DNA of 28,135 nt, from positions 1-28,135 of the forward strand of contig NZ_JALXKS010000040.1 in NCBI RefSeq assembly GCF_025144725.1, read 5' to 3'. Positions 15,934-23,720 of this stretch are shown one piece after another. The notes under the pieces are model-generated. The model did not search any database. It was not told where the DNA came from and was given only the letters and a program-made list of their open reading frames with translations. Source of the DNA: Brevibacterium sp. p3-SID960. Lineage in GTDB: Bacteria > Actinomycetota > Actinomycetes > Actinomycetales > Brevibacteriaceae. Numbering within the stretch: the first letter of the stretch is position 1; each line of letters opens with the position of its first letter. A program made the translations under genes and the position numbers.

Positions 15934-16126
15934 ACCCGTCATTCTGTCACGAACGCGCGCACTCGCCCACCGCCTCGGGAACGGAGCACCCATCATCACC
16001 GGTGGGAATCCTAGGCGAATTGTCAGCGTTCAGACACCCACCCGGGCGCTGCTCAGATTAGCTCAGCCTCTAGACTCGGGGTAACGTTGAAGTCACAGAA
16101 TGAATCCACCGATTCCGGAGGGTGAG

Positions 16127-17023
16127 ATGTTCAAGAAGAAGACCCAGCCCAGGTCCCAGCGGCTGCTCCATGAAGTCAGCGATGTTGCCGTCGCGGTCGG
16201 TGATGCGGTGCGCGCAGGATCTGCACAGGCCATCGAAGCCTCCGGACCGGCACTGGAGAAGGCCAACGCCTTTGTCGGCGGCGGTGCGGCGAAGAATGCG
16301 CCGAAGCTGCGTCGAGTGTCGAAGAAGCTCAAGGAGGCTGCTGACCAAGTGCGACCAGATGTGAACCATTTCGAGAAGGATCTCCGCCCCCGCTTGGAGA
16401 AGATGAGCAAGGACGGCCGCAAGCAGTTCGGCGTCGTCGCTGACCAGGTGGCCGACCAGTTCGATTCGCTCAGCACCGACAGCCGCAAGACGCTTGCGGC
16501 CGCCAAGAAGCGTGTGGCCGATGACTGGGCGCCCGAGGCCACCGAGCGCGCTGGTGCCCTGGCCGCCGGTGCTGCCGGAGCCCTGGCTTCAGCACAGACC
16601 CCGAAGGCCATCGAGGAGCTCGCCGCCAAGCTGACCGGCGACAAGAAGGCCGTGAAGAAGGCCAAGAAGACGCTGAAGAAGGCCGGCAAGGACATCGAGA
16701 AGCGCACCGCGCACTCGGGCATGGGCACCGGCACCAAGGTGTTCCTGTGGATGCTCGTGCTCGTCGGTCTGGCCGGCGTCGCGTACTTCGTGTGGCGTAA
16801 GGCCCAGCCGGTCGAGGACCCCTGGTCGACGCCGCTGGAGGGCAACCGTCCAGCCGACGCGCGCCCCGTGGGCACCACCCCGGCATCCCGCCAGACCCCG
16901 GTCACCGAGGTTTCCGAGACTCCGGTCCCGGCAGCCAAGGTCGAGGACGTCGACGCTGATGCTGAGGAAGAGGGCGTCGACGAGTTCGGCAACCCGCGCG
17001 CCAAGGATCCACACAACTTCTGA
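16127..17023 (+). CDS. Single-pass membrane protein with a coiled-coil N-terminus, function unknown
   Basis: This 298-residue protein begins MFKKKTQPRSQRLLHE. A long Ala/Lys/Glu/Asp-rich helical region (about 15-195) includes basic stretches such as KKAVKKAKKTLKKAGK. One membrane helix lies at about 204-223, followed by WRKAQPVEDPWSTP and an acidic, Pro/Thr-rich tail ending in DPHNF. I do not recognise a characterised family. The position beside cyclophilin and rhomboid genes resembles that of DUF5324-type proteins in streptomycetes, but this is only positional similarity. ATG 16127 is preferred over ATG 16100 because GGAGGGTGAG (16117-16126) directly precedes it. A TAGACT (16071-16076) could be a -10, though no -35 was found. 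Confidence 0.78.
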   Translation: MFKKKTQPRSQRLLHEVSDVAVAVGDAVRAGSAQAIEASGPALEKANAFVGGGAAKNAPKLRRVSKKLKEAADQVRPDVNHFEKDLRPRLEKMSKDGRKQFGVVADQVADQFDSLSTDSRKTLAAAKKRVADDWAPEATERAGALAAGAAGALASAQTPKAIEELAAKLTGDKKAVKKAKKTLKKAGKDIEKRTAHSGMGTGTKVFLWMLVLVGLAGVAYFVWRKAQPVEDPWSTPLEGNRPADARPVGTTPASRQTPVTEVSETPVPAAKVEDVDADAEEEGVDEFGNPRAKDPHNF

Positions 17024-17032
17024 TCTCCCGCT

Positions 17033-17091
17033 CCCGAGGTGAGTCTCGGGTGAGGACACCAGCGCCCCTACTCGTGATGAGCAGGGGCGCT
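17033..17091 (+). terminator. Two tandem hairpins after the 16127-17023 gene
   Basis: CCCGAG (17033-17038) pairs with CTCGGG (17045-17050) around a 6-nt loop. A stronger hairpin follows: AGCGCCCCT (17061-17069) pairs with AGGGGCGCT (17083-17091), with three more pairs (CTC/GAG) inside. No T-run follows. Being 10-70 bp past a stop and just before a predicted promoter, they probably end transcription. Confidence 0.68.
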
Positions 17092-17104
17092 GCGCTGTCT
17101 CGGG

Positions 17105-17133
17105 TTGCTGCTGGATGTCGAACGGGTTACGCT
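17105..17133 (+). promoter_or_regulatory. Predicted promoter of the NERD-helicase-acetyltransferase gene
   Basis: TTGCTG (17105-17110) and TACGCT (17128-17133) are separated by exactly 17 nt. The -10 fits TAnnnT, and the -35 keeps the TTG. A start near 17140 gives a leader of about 67 nt before GTG 17207. This argues against the upstream TTG at 17105 being the translation start. Confidence 0.5.
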
Positions 17134-17206
17134 CAGGACGAGTGCCGCGGCCGGCGGGCGCTGCCGGCCTCACGGTGAGCAGATCGTCCCAGCAGAGAGA
17201 CCGCGC

Positions 17207-19546
17207 GTGTCCGAAATCGCCTCTGGCCTCCACCCTCCGACCCAGACGAACGGCACCGGCCCGCGTGTGCTCGGTGAGCCGCATGATGCCTCCACTGCCG
17301 AGGCGGTGGTGCTGCGTCGCCTGCGCGAGCAGCTGCCGGAGGAGGTCACGGTCATCTGCGGGCAGCGGATCACCGCCGCAGATCTCGACGTCGAGATCGA
17401 CATGCTCATCCTGTGGCCAGGTCTGGGCATCGTCGTACTCGAGGTCAAAGGCGGGCAGGTGTCGATGCGCGAGGGCCGGTGGTACACCGCCGGTCGGCAC
17501 GGGTCTGCCCGGCTGTCGATGTCGCCGCTGGAGCAGGCGATGCGTGCCAAGCACGCGCTCGGCCGGTGGCTGCGCAACCGGCTGAGCACCGGTGCAGGTC
17601 GGATGGTGCAGATGGCCAGCCTGCCGTTCAGCAGCCTGCGGGACTGGACGAGTGTGCCCGATGCCCCGCGCGATCTGCTCATCGACGGGCAGGATCTCGG
17701 CAGCATCGGCGCGCGCATCGAAGCCGCCCTGCGCACCTACTACAGCGAGACTGCGCCGCTGTCTGCCCAGCAGCTGGAGCTGCTGTCTCGCCAGTTGCGC
17801 CAGACTCATCAGGCTGCTGAGACCTCCCGGCTACGTGCGGCTGAACTCGACAGCCGCTCGAATGCGCTGACGGCCGAACAGGAGCGGATCCTGTCGGTGC
17901 TGCGCTACCAGACGCGGGCTGAGCTCAGCGGAGGCCCCGGCTCGGGCAAGACCCACCTGGCGCTGCTCAAGGCGCGCCAGCTCACACGGGAGGGGCTGCG
18001 TGTGGCGGTGATGTGCTATTCGCGTGGCCTGGCCCGGTTCATGCAGCTCACGATCGCCCAGTGGGAGCCGCCTGAGCGCCCGGCATATGTGGGGCTGTTC
18101 CATGACCTGCCGCTGCAGTGGGGTGCGCAGCCGGGCGCCGATGACGACTCGCACTACTGGGAGGTCGCATTGCCTCAGCGGCTGCGCGAACTCGCCGGTG
18201 AGCGTGATCCTGCCGACCTGTTCGATGCGATCATCGTCGACGAGGGCCAGGATTTCTCTGACATCTGGTGGCAGGCTGTCGAGTCGTGCCTGCGCGCACC
18301 GGCGACCGGCATTCTCTACGCCTTCACCGACGAACATCAGCGTATCTTCGACCGGGACGGCGCGGCACCGATCACCATGAACCCGTTCTATCTGGGTGAA
18401 AACCTGCGCAATGCCGACACGATCGTCGAGTCGATCGCCGGGCTCGCCTCCGAACCCCAGATCGTGCGACTGCACGGCGGTGAACACGTCGAGTTCGTCG
18501 ACGTGCCCACAGACGCGGCGCTCGAGACCGCCGACGATGTGCTCGCCCGGATCGCCGACTCGGGGGACTGGGAGCTGAACCAGATCGCACTGCTGACGAC
18601 GGGTCCGAGGCATCCGGTGCAGCGCGAGGTCGTCGCAATCGAGGGCTTCGACGCCTACTGGGATGCGTTCTTCGCCGGCACGGACGCCTTCTACGGTCAC
18701 GTGCTCGGCTTCAAGGGCCTCGACCGCGAGGTCGTCGTGCTGTGCGCCAACGGTTTCCGCGACCCGCAGCGGGCCAGGGAGATGATGTACGTCGGTATGT
18801 CCCGTGCCCGGTTCAAGCTCATCGTCGTCGGCGATATGGCCGAGTTGGCGGAACTCACCAGCGGTGATGTCGATGCCGCTGCCCAGTCGGCGACCGAGAC
18901 CCGCAACCAGACCGCCGATTCTGCCTCCTCCCCCGCTGGCGGGTCCGCACCCGAGGTGGCGGTCGCCTCGTCTCAGGCAGCTGAGGCGGTGCTGCCGGCT
19001 GCCACCGGTTGGTACATCGCAGCCGACAACCCGGCATTGGCCAGCAGTCACCGGGCAGCGACCGGGCGGGCGCACGCCTACGCGGAGGCGTTCTATTCCG
19101 GCACCGAGGTCGATCCGCGCCTCGTGCGCACGCGCCTGGAGGCTGTATTCGGCACCGTCGGTGCTGACGTCGAGGTACGCCCGCCGTTCACCATCGACTA
19201 CGGCAGCAACATCAGCATCGGCGAGCGCACGTACATCGGCGCGCAGCTGACCGCCCTGGACGTTGCGCCGATCAGGATCGGTGCCGACTGCCAGATCGGG
19301 CCGAACGTCCAGCTCCTCACCCCGATCCATCCGCTGGAGTCCGGCGCGCGGCGGACCGGGCGCGAATCAGCTGAGCCGATCTCGATCGGCGACAACGTAT
19401 GGCTCGGCGGCGGAGTGACCATCTGCCCGGGCGTGACGATCGGGGACGATGCCGTGATCGGCGCCGGCGCCGTCGTCACTGAGGATGTCCCCGCCGGTGC
19501 ACTCGCAGCCGGGGTTCCGGCCCGGGTCATCCGGCAGCTCGGCTGA
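17207..19546 (+). CDS. Fusion: NERD nuclease domain + UvrD-like SF1 helicase + sugar O-acetyltransferase
   Basis: This is one uninterrupted 779-residue frame with three domains. Residues about 35-150 are a NERD (nuclease-related) domain with VEIDMLIL and LEVKGG (E79, K81). Residues about 225-550 form an SF1 helicase with Walker A GGPGSGKT (K248), Walker B DEGQD (345-349), FTDEHQ, ENLRN, GFKGLDREVVVL and motif VI YVGMSRAR (R533). An Ala/Ser/Thr/Glu-rich linker (about 552-600) leads to residues 602-779. These are a complete maltose/galactoside acetyltransferase: an N-terminal cap (WYIAADNPAL), the left-handed beta-helix, catalytic His708 in TPIHPLES, IGDNVWLGGG and the C-terminal PARVI. NERD-helicase proteins normally end near the first 600 residues, so the transferase is an addition. 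GTG 17207 has an AGAGAG site; internal GTG 18989 could start a separate transferase but its site is too close. Confidence 0.85.
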   Translation: MSEIASGLHPPTQTNGTGPRVLGEPHDASTAEAVVLRRLREQLPEEVTVICGQRITAADLDVEIDMLILWPGLGIVVLEVKGGQVSMREGRWYTAGRHGSARLSMSPLEQAMRAKHALGRWLRNRLSTGAGRMVQMASLPFSSLRDWTSVPDAPRDLLIDGQDLGSIGARIEAALRTYYSETAPLSAQQLELLSRQLRQTHQAAETSRLRAAELDSRSNALTAEQERILSVLRYQTRAELSGGPGSGKTHLALLKARQLTREGLRVAVMCYSRGLARFMQLTIAQWEPPERPAYVGLFHDLPLQWGAQPGADDDSHYWEVALPQRLRELAGERDPADLFDAIIVDEGQDFSDIWWQAVESCLRAPATGILYAFTDEHQRIFDRDGAAPITMNPFYLGENLRNADTIVESIAGLASEPQIVRLHGGEHVEFVDVPTDAALETADDVLARIADSGDWELNQIALLTTGPRHPVQREVVAIEGFDAYWDAFFAGTDAFYGHVLGFKGLDREVVVLCANGFRDPQRAREMMYVGMSRARFKLIVVGDMAELAELTSGDVDAAAQSATETRNQTADSASSPAGGSAPEVAVASSQAAEAVLPAATGWYIAADNPALASSHRAATGRAHAYAEAFYSGTEVDPRLVRTRLEAVFGTVGADVEVRPPFTIDYGSNISIGERTYIGAQLTALDVAPIRIGADCQIGPNVQLLTPIHPLESGARRTGRESAEPISIGDNVWLGGGVTICPGVTIGDDAVIGAGAVVTEDVPAGALAAGVPARVIRQLG

Positions 19547-19561
19547 CAGATCGCTCCGCTT

Positions 19562-19577
19562 CAGCCCGGTCGGGCTG
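19562..19577. terminator. Small hairpin between the convergent fusion gene and ABC transporter gene
   Basis: CAGCCC (19562-19567) pairs with GGGCTG (19572-19577) around a GGTC loop, 16 bp past the fusion-gene stop. It is short and lacks a T-run, so it is only a weak terminator candidate. Confidence 0.3.
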
Positions 19578-19627
19578 TTGCCGCTGGATCACTGCCGGGG
19601 CCGCCTCAGGCTGCGATGCCGACCAGA

Positions 19628-20374
19628 TCAGCCCGCTGCAGCGGCAGCGTACTCCGGCTCCGCGAGCTTGCCGTCGCGCATCGTGGCCACGGCATCGGTC
19701 TTCGGCAGGAACTCGGTGTCGTGGGTGACGATGACGGTGGCGACGCTGAACTCCTTCGTCACCTGACACAGCAGGTCCATGATCGCCTCCGACCGGTCGT
19801 GGTCGAGAGCAGCGGTCGGCTCATCGACGAGCAGCACACTCGGGTCGCCCATGAGCGCGCGGGCGATGTTGACGCGCTGCCGTTGGCCGCCGGAGAGCTG
19901 GTGAGGCCGACGCCCGGTGGCATCGGCTAAGCCGACACGCTCGAGCAGGGCCTGAGCCCGCGCGCGGGTGCCGTCGCCGCCTTCGCCCCGCAGCCTGTCT
20001 GCGATGATGAGCTGCTCACAGGCGGTCAGCGATTGAAGCAGGTTCGGCTGCTGGAAGACGATGCCGATCTTCTCCCGGCGCAGTCGGCTGCGGTCTGACT
20101 CGCTGAGGCCTGCAACGTCGGTGCCGTCGATGCGCACCACGCCGGAGGTCGGGCTCACAAGTGTCGAACCGACAGCCAGCAGACTCGACTTGCCCGAACC
20201 CGAGGGGCCGACGACCGCGGTGACAGTGCCCGGGGCCAGGGTCAGGCTGACGTCATCGAGCGCGGTGACCGTTCCGGTGCCATCCGGGTAGGTGAGGGTG
20301 ACGTGCTCCAGCTCAAGCGCCGGCGCGCTGCTCGAGGTGATCTGGGCGTGCGTGTTCTGCCGGATGGTGGTCAT
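19628..20374 (-). CDS. ABC transporter ATP-binding protein (MacB/LolD type)
   Basis: This 248-residue ATPase powers the FtsX-like permease encoded just upstream. Visible motifs are Walker A GPSGSGKSS, Q-loop FQQPN, signature LSGGQRQR, Walker B VLLVDEPTAALD and the H-loop VIVTHD. The start is ATG at 20374, sharing one base with the permease stop (TGATG) and preceded by GGGAGGAAAC. The frame is open further upstream inside the permease gene, but that part is out of frame with the permease and is a shadow. Such pairs export or extract lipids, peptides or macrolides; the substrate cannot be read from sequence. Confidence 0.95.
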   Translation of the reverse strand: MTTIRQNTHAQITSSSAPALELEHVTLTYPDGTGTVTALDDVSLTLAPGTVTAVVGPSGSGKSSLLAVGSTLVSPTSGVVRIDGTDVAGLSESDRSRLRREKIGIVFQQPNLLQSLTACEQLIIADRLRGEGGDGTRARAQALLERVGLADATGRRPHQLSGGQRQRVNIARALMGDPSVLLVDEPTAALDHDRSEAIMDLLCQVTKEFSVATVIVTHDTEFLPKTDAVATMRDGKLAEPEYAAAAAG

Positions 20375-21495
20375 CAGTTTCCTCCCAGTGCGAGAAGCGG
20401 GTCGACGCGGGTGACACGGCGGACGGCGAAGGCGGCGGCGATGAGGCCGATGCCGACCACGCCTGCCATCGGCAGCAGCGTGGTCGCCGGGCTGACGGTG
20501 AACGGTGCGACCGAGGACAGAGCCAGGCCCGCTGCGATGCCGATGATGCCGCCGGCGATGACGCCGATGCCGAGCACGATGAGCGCCTGGCCGAGGGCGT
20601 CGCCGAGCACATAGCGGGTGGAGCCGCCGAGTGCCTTGACGACGGCGATCTCGCGGGTCCGCTGGATCGTCCACACGCTGAGGAACGCGGCGACCACGAG
20701 GGCGGAGATGCCGTAGAGGAACGCCTGGATGAGGGTCAGTGAGCCGTTCTCCGAGCTGTATGAGGCCAGCGCGGAGAAGCTCTCCTTCGGTGTCATCGAC
20801 ACGGTGTTGGCCCTGTCGTCGGCGTCGGCCTGGACGTCATCGACGTCGGTTCCGGCGGCGCGGTCACCGGCGGCCGCGACCGAGGTGTCGGTGACGGTGG
20901 CGAGCACCACGGTGCCGGCCACCTCGGGGTCGGAGATATGGGTGATGGACTTCCAGGTCGCCAGGTCGATCCAGGCGACCGGGGTGTGGGAGTACCACTG
21001 GTCGGGGATCGTGCCGGCAACCTCGAGCTCGGTGCCGCCGAAAGTGACGATGTCACCGGTCTCAGCGGAGAGCTCAGTCGCGAGCTCCTCGCTCAGCACG
21101 ATGGTCTCAGCACGCAGCGCCTTCGGGCCGATGCCCGATCCGGGTTCGGCGGCGAAGCCGGCAGCCTGGGTGGAGGTGTCGAGTTCGAGCCGGGACTGCA
21201 CGATGCCCAGCGGTTCGGCACCGGACACACCTGCCGTCGACTGCCACGCCTCCACCTGCTCGGCGGTGACGCGGGACTGGGTGTAGGACGGGTCGTCGGC
21301 CCCCTCATCCTCGCTGCCCGATCCGAAGGCCACCATCGAGGCCGGCAGCTCGGCGATTGCCGAGGTGGACTGGCGGGCCAGGCCGGCGGTGAGCCCGGAG
21401 AGCATGATGAGCAGCACGCTGATGAGCGCGACGACTGCGGCCATGAGGGCGAAGCGGCCCTTGGCGAATCTGATCTCGCGGAATGCTAGGAACAT
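20374..21495 (-). CDS. FtsX/MacB-type ABC transporter permease
   Basis: This 373-residue permease starts MFLAFREIRFAKGRFAL, with a first membrane helix (about 18-40) and a large extracytoplasmic MacB-like domain (about 45-235). Three C-terminal helices follow, with the loop RTREIAVVKALGGSTRYVLGDALGQ typical of FtsX-family permeases. It ends in RVTRVDPLLALGGN, also typical. The start is ATG 21495 with GGTGGAG just upstream; 22 upstream in-frame residues have no membrane-protein character. It is translationally coupled to its ATPase. The divergent two-component system suggests joint function or regulation of the exporter (inference). Confidence 0.92.
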   Translation of the reverse strand: MFLAFREIRFAKGRFALMAAVVALISVLLIMLSGLTAGLARQSTSAIAELPASMVAFGSGSEDEGADDPSYTQSRVTAEQVEAWQSTAGVSGAEPLGIVQSRLELDTSTQAAGFAAEPGSGIGPKALRAETIVLSEELATELSAETGDIVTFGGTELEVAGTIPDQWYSHTPVAWIDLATWKSITHISDPEVAGTVVLATVTDTSVAAAGDRAAGTDVDDVQADADDRANTVSMTPKESFSALASYSSENGSLTLIQAFLYGISALVVAAFLSVWTIQRTREIAVVKALGGSTRYVLGDALGQALIVLGIGVIAGGIIGIAAGLALSSVAPFTVSPATTLLPMAGVVGIGLIAAAFAVRRVTRVDPLLALGGN

Positions 21496-21592
21496 ATCTC
21501 CACCATCGCGTCTTGCGCGCATGCGCACATCGGGAGGACGGTGGGACTCTGCCTCAACCATTCGATTGATGCCCGGGTCCGAGCCGCAGAGC

Positions 21593-21598
21593 TAGAGT
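21593..21598 (+). promoter_or_regulatory. -10 element for a probable leaderless histidine-kinase transcript
   Basis: TAGAGT (21593-21598) fits TAnnnT and is separated from the ATG at 21605 by only 6 nt. Transcription would therefore begin at or next to the start codon. No Shine-Dalgarno sequence precedes the ATG, which agrees with leaderless translation, common in actinomycetes. A TTGATG at 21566-21571 is too far (21 nt) to be a normal -35. Confidence 0.5.
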
Positions 21599-21604
21599 TG
21601 GACT

Positions 21605-22921
21605 ATGCCCGAACCCGACAGCCGTGTTCCGCTGGTGCTGAGCGCCATGCGCGTAACCCTGCATGCCGGGTTCGCCCTCCTTTTGGGCATCGGCATCATC
21701 CGGACGCTCATCGAGATCGGCGTGCACGGCATCGGCTGGATCGTCCTGCCGCTGTCGGTGATTCTGGCCGGGACCTACGTCTACGGCACGTTGCGCGAGA
21801 AGCACCACAGCGAACACGTCGGCATCGACGGCCGGCTCGCCGGGCTGCCGCAGCGCATGGCGATGCTGTGGCTGGCCGCTGTCACCGTCCAGTGGCTGTG
21901 CCTCGTCTCGCTGAGCGAGCACTTCACGTGGCTGGCCTTCCCCCTGTTCTTCCTGCATCTGCACATCCTCCGTACCCGGCATGCGATCTTCGCGGTCATC
22001 GTGCTCGCCTGCTCGGTCGGTGTCATCCAATGGGCCCACACCGGTCAGCTGCAGCCGGCACTCATCGTCGGCCCGCTGCTCGGCGCCGGAGTGGCGATCA
22101 TCATGTCGCTGGTGTACCAGGCTCTGTACACTGAAAGCGAGCATCAGCGCCGCGCGGTCGCCGAGCTCATCAGCACTCGCAGCGAACTCGCCGCCGCCCA
22201 GCATGAGGCCGGCCAGCTGGCCGAACGTGAGCGGCTCGCCCAGGAGATCCACGACACCCTGGCGCAGGGCCTCTCCAGCATCGTCCTCGTCTCCCGCGCC
22301 GCCCGAGATGCGCAGGTCGGAGGCAGGTCTGAGGCCGCCGTGGACTACATCGACATCATCGAACGCACCGCCGCTGAGAACCTCGCCGAGGCCCGCGCCT
22401 TCGTCCGCGATCTGGCTGCCGGACAGGCACCGCGCCAGCAGCGCACCACCCGGCTGCTCGAGCGCCTGCCGCAGCTGTGCGCCGACACGCAGGAGCGCGT
22501 CCAGGCTGCTGGGCAGGACCTGAGGTGCACGTTCGCCGCCGAGGGTGACCCGGTCCCGGTTTCAGCCGCGACCGAGGCGGCACTCGTGCGATCTGTGCAG
22601 TCGCTGCTGTCGAACGTCGCCACCCACGCACACGCCTCGGCAGCCCGGGTGACGCTGGCGTTCTTCGACGACACCGTCACCATCGACGTCTTCGACAACG
22701 GCAGCGGTTTCGACCCCGACGCGGTGCTGCAGGCAGACCCGGCCGACGGTGTCGGTGCCGACTCCGGTTACGGGCTGCGCCTGCTGCGTGAGCGCCTCAG
22801 CCAGGCCGGCGGGCACGTCACCGTCGAATCAGCTCCCGGCAAGGGCACCGTCGTCGGCGTCAGCCTGCCGCTGCCCCCCGGCAGCGATCACCCACCCGAG
22901 CCGCTGGAGACAGCCGCATGA
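21605..22921 (+). CDS. NarL-family sensor histidine kinase (HisKA_3)
   Basis: This 438-residue kinase has five or six N-terminal membrane helices (about 15-175) without a large extracytoplasmic domain. A short coiled coil leads to a HisKA_3 dimerisation region with [16 protein letters not shown]; His216 is the phosphorylated residue. The HATPase domain shows NVATHAHAS (N-box), DNGSGFDPD and [11 protein letters not shown]. The closely packed membrane helices suggest it senses a signal in the membrane or through a partner such as the neighbouring exporter, as in intramembrane-sensing kinases (inference). Its stop overlaps the response-regulator ATG as ATGA. It appears to be translated from a leaderless mRNA. 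Confidence 0.94.
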   Translation: MPEPDSRVPLVLSAMRVTLHAGFALLLGIGIIRTLIEIGVHGIGWIVLPLSVILAGTYVYGTLREKHHSEHVGIDGRLAGLPQRMAMLWLAAVTVQWLCLVSLSEHFTWLAFPLFFLHLHILRTRHAIFAVIVLACSVGVIQWAHTGQLQPALIVGPLLGAGVAIIMSLVYQALYTESEHQRRAVAELISTRSELAAAQHEAGQLAERERLAQEIHDTLAQGLSSIVLVSRAARDAQVGGRSEAAVDYIDIIERTAAENLAEARAFVRDLAAGQAPRQQRTTRLLERLPQLCADTQERVQAAGQDLRCTFAAEGDPVPVSAATEAALVRSVQSLLSNVATHAHASAARVTLAFFDDTVTIDVFDNGSGFDPDAVLQADPADGVGADSGYGLRLLRERLSQAGGHVTVESAPGKGTVVGVSLPLPPGSDHPPEPLETAA

Positions 22922-23559
22922 CGGAGATCCGCCTGCTCATCGTCGATGACCACCCGGTGGTGCGCACCGGGCTCATCGCCATGCTCAACGGCTTCGCCGA
23001 GTTCGAAGTCGCCGCCGAGGCCTCCGACGGCATGCAGGCCATCAAGTCAGTCGAGCGGGCCGAGACGTTGGGCGAACCGCTCGACGTCGTGCTCATGGAC
23101 CTGCAGATGGCCGGGATGGACGGGGTGACCGCGACCCGCAGACTCAAGGAGTCCCGCCCGGACCCGCCGGTGCTCATCCTCACCACCTACGACTCCGACT
23201 CCGACATCGTCGCAGCAATCGAAGCCGGTGCCTCAGGCTACATGCTCAAGGACGCCGATCCGGAGAAGATCCGGCAGGCCGTCACCGAAGCCGCTGCCGG
23301 GCGCACCGCCCTGGCACCGGAGATCGCCGCCCGGCTCTTCGACCGGATGCGCAGCCCGGGCATCTCGCTGTCGAACCGGGAGATCGAGATATTGCAGCTG
23401 CTGGCCACCGGGACCTCGAACCGCGAGATCGCCCGCGAGCTGTTCATCTCTGAGGCGACCGTCAAGACTCACCTCAACCACATCTACTCCAAGCTCGGCG
23501 TCTCCAACCGCACCGCAGCGATCGCTGCCGCCCGCGAGCAGCGCATCGTGCGCGACTGA
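22918..23559 (+). CDS. NarL/FixJ-family response regulator
   Basis: This 213-residue regulator has an N-terminal receiver domain with the acidic pair D10-D11, phospho-acceptor Asp61 in [13 protein letters not shown], the switch Thr in LILTTYD and the conserved Lys in GYMLKDAD. The C-terminal LuxR-type helix-turn-helix (about 145-210) reads [22 protein letters not shown] followed by [12 protein letters not shown]. It is the cognate partner of the coupled histidine kinase. The adjacent FtsX-type ABC operon is the obvious candidate target, but no matching operator pair was identified. Confidence 0.96.
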   Translation: MTEIRLLIVDDHPVVRTGLIAMLNGFAEFEVAAEASDGMQAIKSVERAETLGEPLDVVLMDLQMAGMDGVTATRRLKESRPDPPVLILTTYDSDSDIVAAIEAGASGYMLKDADPEKIRQAVTEAAAGRTALAPEIAARLFDRMRSPGISLSNREIEILQLLATGTSNREIARELFISEATVKTHLNHIYSKLGVSNRTAAIAAAREQRIVRD

Positions 23560-23577
23560 CCAGCTGTGCGTCGGCAG

Positions 23578-23625
23578 ATGACGCGGGAAGTCGCATTCAT
23601 GACGCTGCATGGCATGTTTATGACG
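23578..23625. repeat. Three ATGACG boxes at exact 21-bp spacing upstream of the oxygenase-metF-metE operon
   Basis: ATGACG occurs at 23578-23583, 23599-23604 and 23620-23625. The 21-bp period equals two helical turns, so the boxes face the same side of DNA. GTGACA at 23640-23645 may be a degenerate fourth copy, 20 bp on. They lie in the 161-bp gap between the response regulator and the oxygenase gene. Operators of a methionine-pathway regulator are the likely reading (inference). Confidence 0.5.
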
Positions 23626-23720
23626 ATATAAGGCCTGCCGTGACATCCCCACCGGCTCCGGCCACCGCCCGGGTCTAGCGTGAGTTCCACATCTGTCCTC
23701 CCACAGACCTAGGAGCCATC

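Noticed and set aside
23560..23720. Cobalamin or SAM riboswitch upstream of the oxygenase-metF-metE operon
   Set aside because: Expected because metE is often riboswitch-controlled, but the 161-bp gap is too short for a full cobalamin riboswitch with its expression platform, and I could not find conserved boxes of either class. A covariance-model search would settle it.
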